Positions 1 through 12,500 of a DNA stretch of 64,000 nt are shown piece by piece (within the stretch, counting starts at the first letter, position 1; every line of letters starts with the position of its first letter). Where the stretch lies: NCBI RefSeq assembly GCF_954871325.1, contig NC_088775.1, positions 49,205,561-49,269,560 of the forward strand, written 5' to 3'. Below the pieces are notes generated by a model. The model did not search any database. It was given only the letters and a program-made list of their open reading frames with translations, and had not been told where the DNA came from. The position numbers and the translations under genes were made by a program. Source of the stretch: Gordionus sp. m RMFG-2023. Its lineage: Eukaryota > Nematomorpha > Gordioida > Chordodea > Parachordodidae.

Positions 1-156
1 AATGCAGTATTAAATTTAGTATGCATATTTTTTTATATCAGAAAAATCTTAAAAAAGTAGGCGTTTTTGATCTGGTTTGGCATAGTATTATTAAACGTTA
101 CCAAGTGCCTATTAAGTTGCCCTTTGAATTCAGTCAAGTTAATATATGACCAATTC

Positions 157-350
157 TAGTGGTGTTAAACAAAAACGCCCATTAAGATTTAGCCAAAATG
201 ATATTATGTAAGACTGGAGATTTTGCTTATAGATGGCAGAAAGTTTGGATCTCTATTTGCCAAATCTCGAGGCTTACTTAATATTATTTTAGCTAAAATC
301 TTAATCGGGCCTTTTTTTAAAATAGACCCAAATCGGACCTAACAACACTA
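157..350. mobile_element. short non-autonomous hAT element (MITE), TAGTGTTGTTAA-end family
   Basis: A 194-bp element starts TAGTGGTGTTAAAC and ends CTAACAACACTA, giving imperfect terminal inverted repeats. The flanks ACCAATTC and GCCAATTT match at 6 of 8 positions, like an aged hAT 8-bp target duplication. The inner parts (a TTAGCCAAAAT-like block and AAATCTCGAGGCTTAC) recur near 10575-10664, 16765 and 21862-21982, so this is a dispersed family. It has no coding capacity. Confidence 0.75.
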
Positions 351-656
351 GCCAATTTAACTTTAAGATGAACAATAACAGCTAAGTTTAATACCAGATA
401 ATAATTTTTAAAATATTATCATTAAATAGATGAGTCTGATGATAAAATGAATATGAATATTAATCATTTATTGTAAATTTTAATTTACAATATAATTCTT
501 AAATAATACCTTATGACCAGTTGATACTGTTTGGACTGGGCCAGAAAATCAACTTTCACATAAACTCATTTAGCTTATAAACTATTATGGTACAGTTTTG
601 ATTCACATTTTATTTTAAAGATTAAGGATTGGGTTACACATTGATATTAAATTTGT

Positions 657-1073
657 TTAACATATTACTTTTAAATGTTTCCTCGTTGAAGCTACTAGTC
701 TTGTTTGATTTTTCTGGCACATCTTACTATGAAATTTATACCCTGTGTTAATTTTTATTTTATCGAGATTAAAATATTTTGCGAATTTAGGAAAAGGAAA
801 TTCTAAATTGTCTTTATTTTTCAATGAAATTACTTTGTCGATATGATATGTAGCAAAATTATCTTCAATATCAATCGTTATTGCCGACATTTTAAATTAT
901 TTTGAAAACTAGATTTACAATTTTTAATTATAAATTAAATTTAAAATTAAATTAAACAAAACAAAAAAATTATGATTTTAGGATTAATTATTAAATTGAA
1001 AAATATATTTTAATCATTTTTATGTGTATTTATTATATTAAATTGATAATCGCGCGCTACTTTAACAACATTG
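657..1073 (-). mobile_element. hAT relic: BED-like zinc-finger exon plus one element end
   Basis: The minus strand from 890 to 657 stays open for 77 codons and resembles the N-terminal exon of the hAT at 31401-33094: a stretch like FPFPKFAKYFN, then a degenerate zinc-knuckle region (GYKFHSKMCQKN) where the relative has C-x2-C. The 1050-1073 end (GCGCGCTACTTTAACAACATTG) matches the GCGCTAC-rich terminus of that family, so the exon lies just inside the element's 5' end. One zinc-binding Cys appears lost and no other exon is seen, so it is a remnant. Confidence 0.5.
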
Positions 1074-1129
1074 TAATTTACGATATTGATTGGCAGGGAT
1101 TATCCGAATAGTACATATATTTAATAGTA

Positions 1130-1975
1130 TCTCTCCGTCGATGCATTTACCCCCTTCTTCATCACTCCCCTATCTTTCAGTCTATATTACTTCATACAAA
1201 TTTCCTCCCGATATTAAATTTTTTTTGGTATACACATTTTAGCTAATTTTATGCTATCACTACATTAATCTATTACCAACTTTAGGCATTTAACCCTTTC
1301 CTCCTCTTAGTTAAACGAAAATATTCCTTTTTCCATACTTAGAATTTACAATCCCGTTTGATATTTGTCTCTATCAGCATTATTCTTGGCATAACTAACT
1401 TATTTTATCCCTTAATATCCTTATTCATAGCGTTTGTTACCTTATCAAAGTCCCCACTGTTTTGCTACTTGGTATGCATTAGTGTCGTCTAGTCACTTAT
1501 TTATCCTTCATCACTTCCGGATTCCCAGCCTCCCGGGTCGTATTCCCTTTTGTCGCCTCAGCAAAATTTATTGCGCTGGTGTTGCTTATTCATATCTAGT
1601 CTTTGGTTTGGTGGCCCCACTAAATTTTTTTTAGTATGTTATCTTTGACTTGCTATCACTTCTCTCAAGATTTCCACCACATTCACCCCTTTTGAATATC
1701 TTTAAAAAATCTATTTTCTCATTTATCCTTCAACACTTCCAAACTACCTCTCAACCTCCCAGGTTCCACTCTCAACTCCCAGGTTCCACCCCTTTCGTAA
1801 ATGGTCCTGGTGTCTAATTGCTTTCTTTCCATCCTGGAACGTCAATATTTTAAATTATCACTCCCGACTCCCATTTTCTGATAACCCCAAAAAATCGGGC
1901 CCATATAGTTTGTTCTACCACGAATTCAGAGGTTTCATTTACCTCCGTCTGCCCCTCTTTGCTTTTTTGAATAAA
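1130..1975. other. pyrimidine-rich stretch, no gene recognised
   Basis: The plus strand is strongly C+T rich and clearly more GC-rich than its surroundings. The 66-codon open frame at 1434-1634 resembles no family I know. Two comparable strand-skewed stretches occur at 11270-11900 (pyrimidine-rich) and 17210-18060 (purine-rich). The cause is unknown; an old transcribed element or degenerate simple sequence would both fit. Confidence 0.35.
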
Positions 1976-2239
1976 TCAGAGTTCTTCTAGAATATTATAA
2001 TTGTCATGAGTTGGAGAGATCGTAAATCACTTAAAAAGGGGAAGAATATAATTAAATAAAGAATATGTGGAAAATAATGGACTAATTTTAACTTCAAAAC
2101 GAAAAATAAGCTGGATGCAGGGTAAATTGAAAGTATAATACAGGGTAGTAGTATAATTTATTTTTAAAAAAAATTTATTTTGAATTTTGGGTAATTGAAA
2201 GTAGTATGAAATTATTTACCTTGCGCACTTCAAATTTCA

Positions 2240-2830
2240 AGAATTTATAATCATTCAATTCTTGATGCATAAGAGTTAGTTTTTTGACGTCGAAATTCAT
2301 GTAATAATAGGGCCAACTTTTGATCCCCGAAACGCCGAATAGATGCCCTCCAGAGGACAGTCACACGGAGATCAACAGAGGTGTTATTATTGCCAGGAAC
2401 GGAGTCATTTGAGGAATGGATGCCTCCGAAGTAACCAGTAGGACGGGTTATCGAGGAATGGACAAATCGCCAACCCAATGCGGATCTGGGAACCAGATAA
2501 TGTGGATTGTAGAACAAGCTGAGCCGGTTTCAGCGGGAGAAGAAAGTGTTAAGGACGGGTTGTCACCTACGCGGAACATGGGGGAACGAGATTTCAGGGA
2601 CGAGGCCCGCGGTTTAGGTGATAAATGAGAGGAACGACGGCAAATGGGAAGACCCAACGCCCGTCGGGTTGGAAAAGGACGGCGAAGATAGAAAACTTTG
2701 AGGGAGACAATACTGATTCAACATTGGTGGGCACATATTTGAGTACTGAACTCGAAAGTAGAGTTCGTGTTGGGAGAGGCCGATTTGGAGCATGGGAGCT
2801 GTGAAGTTGACATGAAAATTGGGGATTTCA
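2240..2830. other. GC-enriched purine-rich island of unknown origin
   Basis: About 590 bp approach 50 percent GC inside DNA that is mostly near 20-25 percent. Short open frames overlap on both strands (2251-2517 minus, 2416-2628 plus, 2448-2657 minus), but none gives a recognisable protein and none has convincing splice sites. Composition suggests an insertion or a foreign or selected segment. I do not assign a function. Confidence 0.4.
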
Positions 2831-3925
2831 TTTTAGGATAATGAGTAATTATTTGTGAATTACACAATATTATAATCGCGTTAATAAATAAATAGCATTA
2901 ATAAATATATATAATTTTCGTAGAAAATAAATGGAGAAATATTATTAATGAATATTTATTTTCGCATATTTATATAAGATGCGGAAAAGAAAGAATAATG
3001 ATACTCTGTTTTTTGATGTTTGCTTTTTAGGATTGTGGGTTTATTGGGAAATTGGAAATATAAAGTTTAACAGAAATAAACGTTATATATATGTTCTAGG
3101 AAAGGAGAGAACCATAATACAAATAAACAAACAAAATTAGTGACAAACATAATTTTAATTAGCCTATTATTTAAGGTTATATTTAGCAATCTAAAAATAT
3201 ATAAATATTTATAAATCATTTATTTATAAAATAATATCATTAATTTTTTTTGTTCCAAAAGTCGTTACACTTTTTTCTAGAAATATTTATTTAGTTTTAA
3301 AATCATAAACATCCCTATAAAAAATGAATTATGTATTTTTATTTTAGCATATGTTTAATTATTTTGTTCGTTCTTAATTTATCACTTAAGAATGTTCTTA
3401 ACTTAATAAATATAATCAAAAAATTAAATATCAATACCATAAAATTTTAAAATTAAGACTCCATGCGTTAGAATTAATAATATCGGTCGATAACCATTAT
3501 TTAAAAAAGAGGCATGATCGGCCCGATCCGATAAAAAATATTGGTACATCCATAATTGAAAAACGAATATTTATGAATAAAAACTGTTGAGATGGTCAAC
3601 ATGATGTTCATTCATATTAAAGTTAAATGTAAATAATAGAAAATTGAGATAAATTAATATTTTTGTATTAATTGATTTTATAAATTGATATTGTTATTTT
3701 AATACGCCTTTAGTATTATAAAATTAATAGATACAATTTTATATTAATATAGATTGGTTTTTTATTAACAAGTAACGTTTAATAATACGACAATTGTTCA
3801 AATTATTTTGATGTTAGTTTTTTTTCTTTTATTATATAATAAAGTTTGGTGTTTTCATAAATAAATGAGTATAGTGTATTAAAATTATATAAATTACATA
3901 TTTATTAAATATTTTTATTAAGGTG
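2831..3925. other. AT-rich spacer with one hAT end relic
   Basis: Mostly low-complexity A/T sequence without a gene. The piece at 3478-3550 (TCGGCCCGATCCGATA followed by ATTGGTACATCC) matches the ends of the TAGGGGTGTACC hAT family seen at 36290-36984 and 45266-45917, so it is a truncated copy of one end. Confidence 0.45.
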
Positions 3926-5536
3926 CATGCAGGCCTGGAAGGCCCCGGGTTTACAAGCCGGACCATGTAATTCACTCGGGAATTATCTAAAATAATTTTT
4001 TATCAACTTGGACCGGGCCGAATATTTAAAACATGATTATTAAATTAAAAAATATATTTTTTAAAATTATATTATAGAATACTATTTCAATTCACTTCTC
4101 GTTCCATTTCAAAACCATTTATATATTTTGTTAGAGAAAACATAACTAGTTTATAAAGTAAAATAGTTTTTAAATTATTCACCAATTATAATGATTTTTT
4201 ATTTTTAGTCAAATCACGCAATTTTAATTTGTCCATATAAACTCTACTATCAGTTATTAAATGAAAGAAGAAAATAGTTACTATTTAAACAATTACAAAA
4301 TAATTTACATATTCATAATTTACAAATGAAAAATTTTAAAATGATATAATTTATAATATTTCATTCAATCGCACAATCATAATATCTTCTAAAATATCAT
4401 CCTTGCGATTTCCATGTAAATTAGACAATATATATTTCACAGATGAAAATTCACATATACCCTTACCTAAAATAGATAGTTATCTTTATAAAATTATTGT
4501 ACTTGCGATGCCGGTACAGCCATGAAGATTCTAGATAAGATATATAATTCTGGATATATTGAAAAAAATTTTTCCAGAATTTTAAAATATTTATATCCTT
4601 ATATTTACTTAACTTCTGAAAACTTTACTAAAGTTGCAATAGGCATTTTTTGATCCTCCTTTCTATCTAATGATAATTTGATTTTTTTTTCTCTATCTAA
4701 AAGTAAAATTTAAAGATCATCAATGTTGCTATCATTATTATCACTACTACCAGTAGGTATTGTCGTAACCTTCAATATATTGTAAATAATGGAGTTTTGA
4801 GTATGCCATAAATCCTAAAGATGATCTTTAGCCATTTGTTTTTGCTCAATATTCAATGAAACTTGATATCGAGGGTAATATATAGAAGCGTATAACACTA
4901 TTTTGCAAATATTGTTGCTCTCGAATTTTTCAAAGAACTGTAATATTTTCTAAATCTAATCGGCATCTAATCCATATGCCATAAAAATCAAATCAACATA
5001 ATTGTTCTGATTATAATCTTAATATTGTTATTTTTAAAGGAACTAATACACAAGTAAGGTCCTTTATTTGGCAACAATCATCTTCCGACATAATGGCTTC
5101 ACATGCTCCTATAATAAAATCATTACAGAAATCTTTCAAACTTAATAATCGTTCTAGCATCATACAAATTGAGGACGAACGTGTTGTGCATTATCATTTA
5201 AATTAAAATATTATTACACAAATCACTTTATAAATAATCAACGTATTTCTATAACATAGCATATTAAAAAATTTACATAATAAAATATTATTACCTGCAC
5301 TAATGATATCAATCTCTAAATAAAATGGAAGTCCAGGAAGAAAATTGAAAGAAAAACGTGAAGATAAAATAAATTATTCCACAAAAAAAGTTAATAAAAT
5401 TTAAAAAAATATTTTTATTTATAAAATTTTTTATGACACCTTGAACCCTTGGACCCTCTACTTTTAAAAAGGGTCCGGGTTCGGGTTAAGCCAAAATACA
5501 AGGGTTCGTGAGGCAGGGTCAGGTTTCACATCCCTG
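3926..5536 (-). mobile_element. decayed hAT element with transposase remnant
   Basis: GC-rich edges (CAGGCCTGGAAGGCCCCGGG at the left; a segment ending TTTCACATCCCTG at the right) enclose AT-rich DNA. On the minus strand from about 5180 to 4740, broken frames read like the C-terminal half of a hAT transposase: a helix with CCQIKDLTCVLVPLK, then ASIYYPRYQ in the place of the family's LDPR[FY]K motif. The transposase is broken and no target duplication is evident, so the ends are approximate. Confidence 0.45.
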
Positions 5537-6469
5537 ATTACTACAGATAATTTTATAAAAGTATAAGATAAAATACTTTCCACAATTCTATTATGGCTTA
5601 TACAAAAATTCTAAAGAAAAACAAAAATGTTAAATATAATAAAATAAATGCATCTTTGATTAATAATCTTACCTAGGTGGGGTTATTTTAATTAAATTAT
5701 TTATATATTATAATAGATAAATAAAAAAATATCTATTTTTGCTAACATACATCTACTAATTTAAAACTAACATGAAAATTTCATCCGTTTATACAAAATG
5801 ACCGCTTTATAAAAATAATATATCTTGATATATTTTCTCATTAAGACCTCCTTAATAAAACTGTTTTTAAATGAGTTTAATAGGAAAGGACGATGAAAGA
5901 CAAGATCAAACCAAGGCCGATTAAGAAACCAAACTGGACTGATGAATATTAAATAAGAGACCGGAATGAAACCCGGTATCAAAAGATCGGATCGGAGCTC
6001 CTTAAAGTAATATTTAATATAGGAGGCTACTTTAAACAGATTAACTATTACTTTAAAAAAAGATTTACAAATTTTAAATGATTTTCCGACAATAATTAAA
6101 TTCTCTATTTTAAAAAAAATATGTAGGCCATTACGATTTCATTTCCACAAAAAATAATTTAAATATTATAAAAATATATTAATAATTGTTAAACAGTTTT
6201 TTATTGTTAATATAGAAAAATACTATAAATTTTTTTTATAACTGTTCAGACCAAAGGCAGAACTGAAAACCGTATTTAAATCTGACTGGTCTTTGGTCTG
6301 AACCAGACTTTTGACCTTTCTCACTTCTCACGCAGTTTCTGTGTTGCAGCACCTGCCATATAACATTCTTTAGGTTTAGATCATATTTTAAACCTTTTTA
6401 TATATGAATTAATAACTATTCTGTCTATTTCTTTTTATCATAAAAAACCTTTTTTGTCAATTTTATTAG
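5537..6469. other. upstream region of synaptobrevin, no clear promoter
   Basis: AT-rich sequence before the first recognised synaptobrevin exon. A 12-bp inverted repeat (TTCAGACCAAAG at about 6246, CTTTGGTCTGAA ending about 6302) could be a decayed MITE or a hairpin. The GC-richer piece at 6315-6365 may be 5' untranslated sequence. The part at 5870-5990 resembles GC-rich hAT ends. No reliable initiator or TATA element can be named. Confidence 0.3.
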
Positions 6470-6563
6470 GACTTCAACATTAGGAGGAGGCCCTATTCCC
6501 GGAAATTTACCACCAAGTATGCAGAGTAAAAGATTACAACAAACACAAGCTCAAGTCGACGAG
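6470..6563 (+). CDS. synaptobrevin exon: Pro/Gly linker and start of SNARE motif
   Basis: Follows a pyrimidine-rich acceptor (TTTTATTAG) and ends GTCGACGAG before a GT donor. It encodes [12 protein letters not shown] then [12 protein letters not shown], the invariant start of the VAMP SNARE motif. The first base completes a codon begun in an unseen upstream exon. Confidence 0.88.
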
Positions 6564-9500
6564 GTTTTTTTTAAAATAAAAATTAAATTTATATATAATT
6601 TTTAATATTTGATATGACCACTCAAAAAGGGTGCCTTTTTGAAGTTATAATTTATTGGAACTACTTAGGGCCCTCTTAACCACCTAAATAATTATGCAGA
6701 AACTTCCTGCAGTCTGCCCTTTAAACCTCTAAGACGCGAGCAAATTCCCGATAATATTTTAATCTTTTAATCGGATATATAATAATAAAAATTGCCATAT
6801 TTCAAACCTTTCATTAGCTATGTGGAGTTTCATATGATCTCACACCCCTTAAAATTACAAAAACTATTATGTAGATCCGGTTTTTTGGTAGCTTGATAAT
6901 TATCTCTAAACAATATTTGTTCAAACTTTGGTAAATTTTATCAATATTTAGCTAAAAATGGTTTATTTGGTGTTAAAATATTTTTTAATTTAGAAAATAA
7001 AAATTTAGATTTTTGATGTGATTCTTATTATTGGGAAGAATTTAAAATAAAATCATGTTAGATAAAATGAAGTTTATAAATATAGATTAATTTTATATCA
7101 GGAGATATAACACATTTAATTGTGGTTTTCAAAAGCCCGAAATCACTTTTTGAATTTTTTTCACCTTAACCAAGGGATAAATATTTTATTTTTAAATTGC
7201 AAAAAATATTGATTTTAGATTTTCGTTCCATTGATATAATGGCTAAATTATTAAGCATTTACTACTTAGTCTTGATTTTACTCTTTTAATTTTGCCCATC
7301 ACACTTAATTAACTTCGTTACATTACTTTATAAAAATAAGTCCGTTATCTTACTTTTTTAAAGCACCAATACATACCGTTACTAGCTTTCCTTTTATTTC
7401 ATCAATTGATATATATTTATTATACAAATCGCAATTAATAATTGCACAGAATATTTTTAAAATTATTTAATTATCAATATTATATAAAATATATTCTAAT
7501 TATTTTTTGACAATTTTATACTAATTATAACATTTTTATCCGAACTATTGTTTATCTCAATATTCTGCTATTGGACATCCATCCGTTCAATAGGTACTGA
7601 GGGTGGCAGGGAATATTTTATTTTATAAACTAGGATTTTGAATTGTTTAGATTTTTTTGTGAAGAATTTTGATAATCCATAATCCGAGGCATCATACTTA
7701 TCTACATAAAAAAGCAATTTTCTTTAATAAGGGAATGAGTCTTAACCTTAATTTCCTCCATAGATATCTTATTTTTTATCAATAAAGATACCAAATTTTC
7801 ATATAGGTGATTTACGTTTAATTTTAAAAAATATATAAGTGTTTCGCCACTAATGGCGATACCCTATAATTAATTTGTTAGATACTCTTTTTATTCTTTT
7901 TAAATAAATTTAAACATAAAAAGTTCACGAATAATGTAATAATCAGCTATTTCTAAATTAATACATCTGTTAAAATAAATCATTATCAAATAAAAAATAT
8001 ATATATAATGGAAACTACAACACCCCCCCCCCCATTACTAAACCCGAGTGTTAGGGGTGTTGATATTACAGAAGATGACCAATAGTACGCAGCGGGGGGG
8101 GGGCAGGGGGGCAAATCCCCCCCCCCCCAAGCTAAAAAATGCAGATGCCGGATATATTTTTCATAAATATTTTTGTTTAGAGTGTTGTGCAGATTTAATT
8201 TAAACATTTCCATATTTATTAATTCGTTTGTAAATAAAAATTTTAACTTGTAAAAATTGATAAGAATATATAAATATGTTATACAACTTTTTACAAATCA
8301 AATAATTTTATTTTTAAATAAATTAATAAATATGGAAATGTTTTGAATTAAATTTACACAGTACATATTAATTTATATTTGTTAATATTTATTCCTATCT
8401 CATATTAAATATATATTTAATTACATTTATTATCACATTCATAACTAAGTTTATCAATTAATTTCGTTTCAAGTTTTCCGGCGTAATATTATCTTATTAT
8501 TTTCAAATTTTTAGTGGCATAATATTTATCTACCATTTTTAAATTTCTAGTTAAATAATAATTATTCTGAAATTGTCCAACAGGGAGAAAGAAATTGCAA
8601 CCTTGTCCTACGAGATAGAGTCTCCGCCATCAAGCAGTAACAGCTTTTATGGAGTTAGAAGAGCCGATTATTTGCTATTAGTGACATATCACAATGGCCT
8701 GAAAGAAATTTTTCCTTAGAAGCAAGAAAATTATTGGATTTCAATGCTTATTCCAAATTTTTTTTCTCATTAGAATGTACAACTATTTTATGTATTGCTT
8801 TTCAAAAACATGATGACTTGATTAAGAAGATGAGAATAGCGGAGAGCATTTTATTAGAATTCAAGGAAATTAGGGCTAATGTTTATGAAGAATTTCATGT
8901 TTTATATGTTATTGTTAAGTCAAAAGCAGAGCTATACGTGTTTAATATTTGTCTCATTCGACTTGCAGCAAGGCAAGCTCATAGTTAAAACATTAATATA
9001 GGATAAGTAGAAGAGTATATCTATATACAAATACATTTATAAACCAAATAAATGAATGGTTTTTAATTCATTATGCAGCACTTACCAATCTGCAAATATT
9101 ATTTCCATAAAAGCCTTTCCAACCTTTTTCAGATGGTGATAGAAAAAAAATATTTGTTGGATTTTTATCATGAAGATGCTAAAGTATCTTATGATGCCTT
9201 ATTAGCTGAATAACTATGTTTATAAGATTAACTATGGTTGATACAGTCTCAAAAAATGCTATGGATGCTCTGCATTATTTCAAACACATTTTAGATTATA
9301 TTCCCAATCTATTAAAAGGGTTTATATATATTAGCAACTCTTCCCAATAGTAAACTAATGAGAGAACATTCTCTTTTTTAAGAAGAATAACAGAGCCCTG
9401 CAGAGGTACCATTTGCAGGGCACGACCCGGATTTTTTAAAGATTTTTACGGCTAAGCTCAATTTTCAGGCCCGGCCTTTTTTAAAATAAAATTTTCAGGC

Positions 9501-12500
9501 CCGACCTGGATTTTTTAAAAATAAATTATATTTATTTTTGATTTTTATAGCTAATAATAACAATTTCAAATATAGGCTGTTTTAAAATATACAGTCCGGC
9601 CCGGATATTTTTTTTAAATTCAGGCTCAGCCCGGGTGTTTTTTTTAAAAAATTTCGTGCCCGGCTGGCCCTGCAGGTCTCTGAAAAACATACCAAGAAGT
9701 ACAACTTTTGAAAGTAGATTGAAAGGTTTGGATCTTTTGAATATTCATAGGTATTTGACAACAAGCAAGGATGAGATAATTGAAAAATTAGCTCAATCCC
9801 AACGAAGATTGGATTTTACATTGTAAATATATAACATACAAAATACAATTATTCCCTAAGCTTTTTGTGTATTAATTTATATTTCTAACATTTAAATTTT
9901 TTATACTTTATATATAAATTTTAAAGCTCAAAAAATTCAAATTTCTATTTTGGGTCATTTAAGTGATTCTTTACATATAATTTTTTTATAATTCGCATTA
10001 ATTTAAAATTGTGTATTAGAAATAGTTATTAGTCCTAATAAATTTATGCTTGATATTTTTAAAAAATAATAATGTTTCTTAAAAAATTTTATTATCCCCC
10101 CCAGACCAAATATACATTTCGTTCATCTTGATTGGCTATAAAATTTTCGCCAAATATCTAACAATGCTAAGAATTAAGAAATGCGGCTTTTTGTCCTATG
10201 GAAGACGCCGTTAGAATCATTTTTGTTGTGAACTTCCCATAAGAAAATACTGGTCTGCAACTCTACAAAAATGATTAATATATATAAACTAATTATTACA
10301 AAAAAAAATTCAAAAACTGGTTAACAAAAATGATTATTATAAATATTTTATATTCGCGATTACCTTTTAATAATCGTCCGCCAACATCAAATCTTTGAAC
10401 ATCTTTTCCGCTTGGGATCCACTCGTAGGCTCTAATGCAGAATTTCCATAATCAACTTCTCCTTTGTAACGAAGGTCAAGGATTTCATCTACCCCGATTG
10501 ATCTTTCTCTGGGTTCCTTTCTCATAAAAATCTTGCTCATAGATGTCACAAAGGTCCAGACATCAATTAGCTGAATTTCGAGGCTTAGGCAATATTATTC
10601 TGGCTAAAATATCGAGTTAGCCGTTTTTAAAAATCGGCTCAAAACGAGCCGTTTAACAACACTACTGGCATTTTTAAATATTATTTATTCTCTTTAAATC
10701 ATAGTAATTTTCAAATAACGATTTTCGTGGTCGGTAATGCCATAATCGATATATTTAAAGGTAATTTAATTGGCTATAAATTTTGCAATAATTTTTATAA
10801 CAAATATTATAAATTAAAAAAAATGAAAAATTTAACAATGTTGATGGAAATTCTGTATTGGAGCCTACAACGAGTGAAAATAGGTATTGTAGAACATATA
10901 AGCATTGTGACCAGCATTTTTTATTTATATATCTAAATTATTATGTTAATTTAATTGTCCGTCTCAGTAATATGATATTTATGTATTGATTAGTGATAAA
11001 TGTGAATAAATATTATGACATGGATGATTGATTTTATAAAACGAGATTATTGTCAGATATATATATTATCTTTTAAAGAATGCATTTGACCTTTAAGGTA
11101 ATGATAAAGAAAAACAATATTACTTTCAATAGCACTACTCTCTAATATAATTAAAGGCATCAAATAAACTAATAAAATTAACAGCTGAAAGAAGAATGAA
11201 ATAAGATACGCATATAATTTATTTAATTTTTTTTATAATTTACTCCTCATTCTTTAAACTCTTTCCATAGAAAATTGACCTTAGAAAAATTAGACCTTGG
11301 ATTATCAGCAGTGCTGCTCGAATTTTGGCCTCTGAATAGGATGATATAATTTTATCAATGTCAATATTTTCCAATACTTTTCGGAAAAACATTAATTGTG
11401 TCCTCACCTAACATTCATCTCAATGACTTAACTCCTAAATAGGTCCAGAAAGGGAGTCTTCTTGAATACATTTTTTAATGTCGAGGGCTTTTAGTTACCT
11501 GAATATTCTTCCTTAACACACCACTTATTTTTTCACCAAAGATGTTTTTTCTCACCAAATTCTTTCACATCTTTAAATCTTCCTCAGCCTTCCAATAATT
11601 CTTCTAAATACTTTGAATTAAAATTTAAATATTTTATCGAATCACTTTTAGTTCCAAAATTTTTTGATCTCATTGATCCTTTTTTTCTTAGCCCTTTTAC
11701 CAAGGAGCCCTTAAATCCTTCTCTTCACAATTTAATGAATGATTATATTTTCACGCATATCAAATTAAATGCTTCTCGATTCAGCTAAACAATCTTGGCT
11801 CACTTTCGTTTTCCAAAGTTAAAAAGTTTAATAGTCCCCATGTTTTAATGTCCTTTTAAATACTGTTTGTCTCCTTTATCTTCAACTTGCATCTAAAACG
11901 ACTTATTCTATATTCGATTCGTATTGTACGAATACGAATAAGGTAAATATATTGTTTATCGAATAATTTTTTATTTAAAATTTATCTTAATTATTTGAAT
12001 CTATTCGTAAATATTAAAACTTATTTAAAATTGATTGTTAACATGTTCCTTATAGATTTTTTTACTTTATTTCCACATCTAGTGTTGTTAATTAGTTGAT
12101 TTCTTCCAACTAAGACTAATAGTCGTAGTCGAGGAAATCGACTAAAAAAGACTAATTAGTCGACTAAAAACGACTAATTAGTCGACTAATTTAGTCGACT
12201 AAAAGGACTAATTAGTCGACTAAAAACGACTAATTTAGTCGACTAAAACGACTAATTAGTCGACTAAAAGCGACTAATTTAGTTGACTAAAACGACTAAT
12301 TAGTCGACTAAAAGCGACTAATTTAGTCGACTAATCAGAGAAGATAAACAAAAAGAAGTAAAGTGAGAATTTGTCATTAAAATAACTATATGAGTTATAT
12401 ATAAGTTATTTTTAATATTTTTTGAATTTAATTTTCTTTGAAGGAACAGGTTAAAATTATAAATTGTTATTTTTGAACTTTTTTTAAATTATTTTAAAGC

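Noticed and set aside
1434-1634. 66-codon frame as a small membrane protein
   Set aside because: Lies in a pyrimidine-rich skewed stretch; hydrophobicity follows from composition and no start, splice or homology support exists.
7986-8213. 75-codon minus-strand frame with Pro and Gly runs
   Set aside because: Produced by homopolymer C/G tracts and a MITE end.
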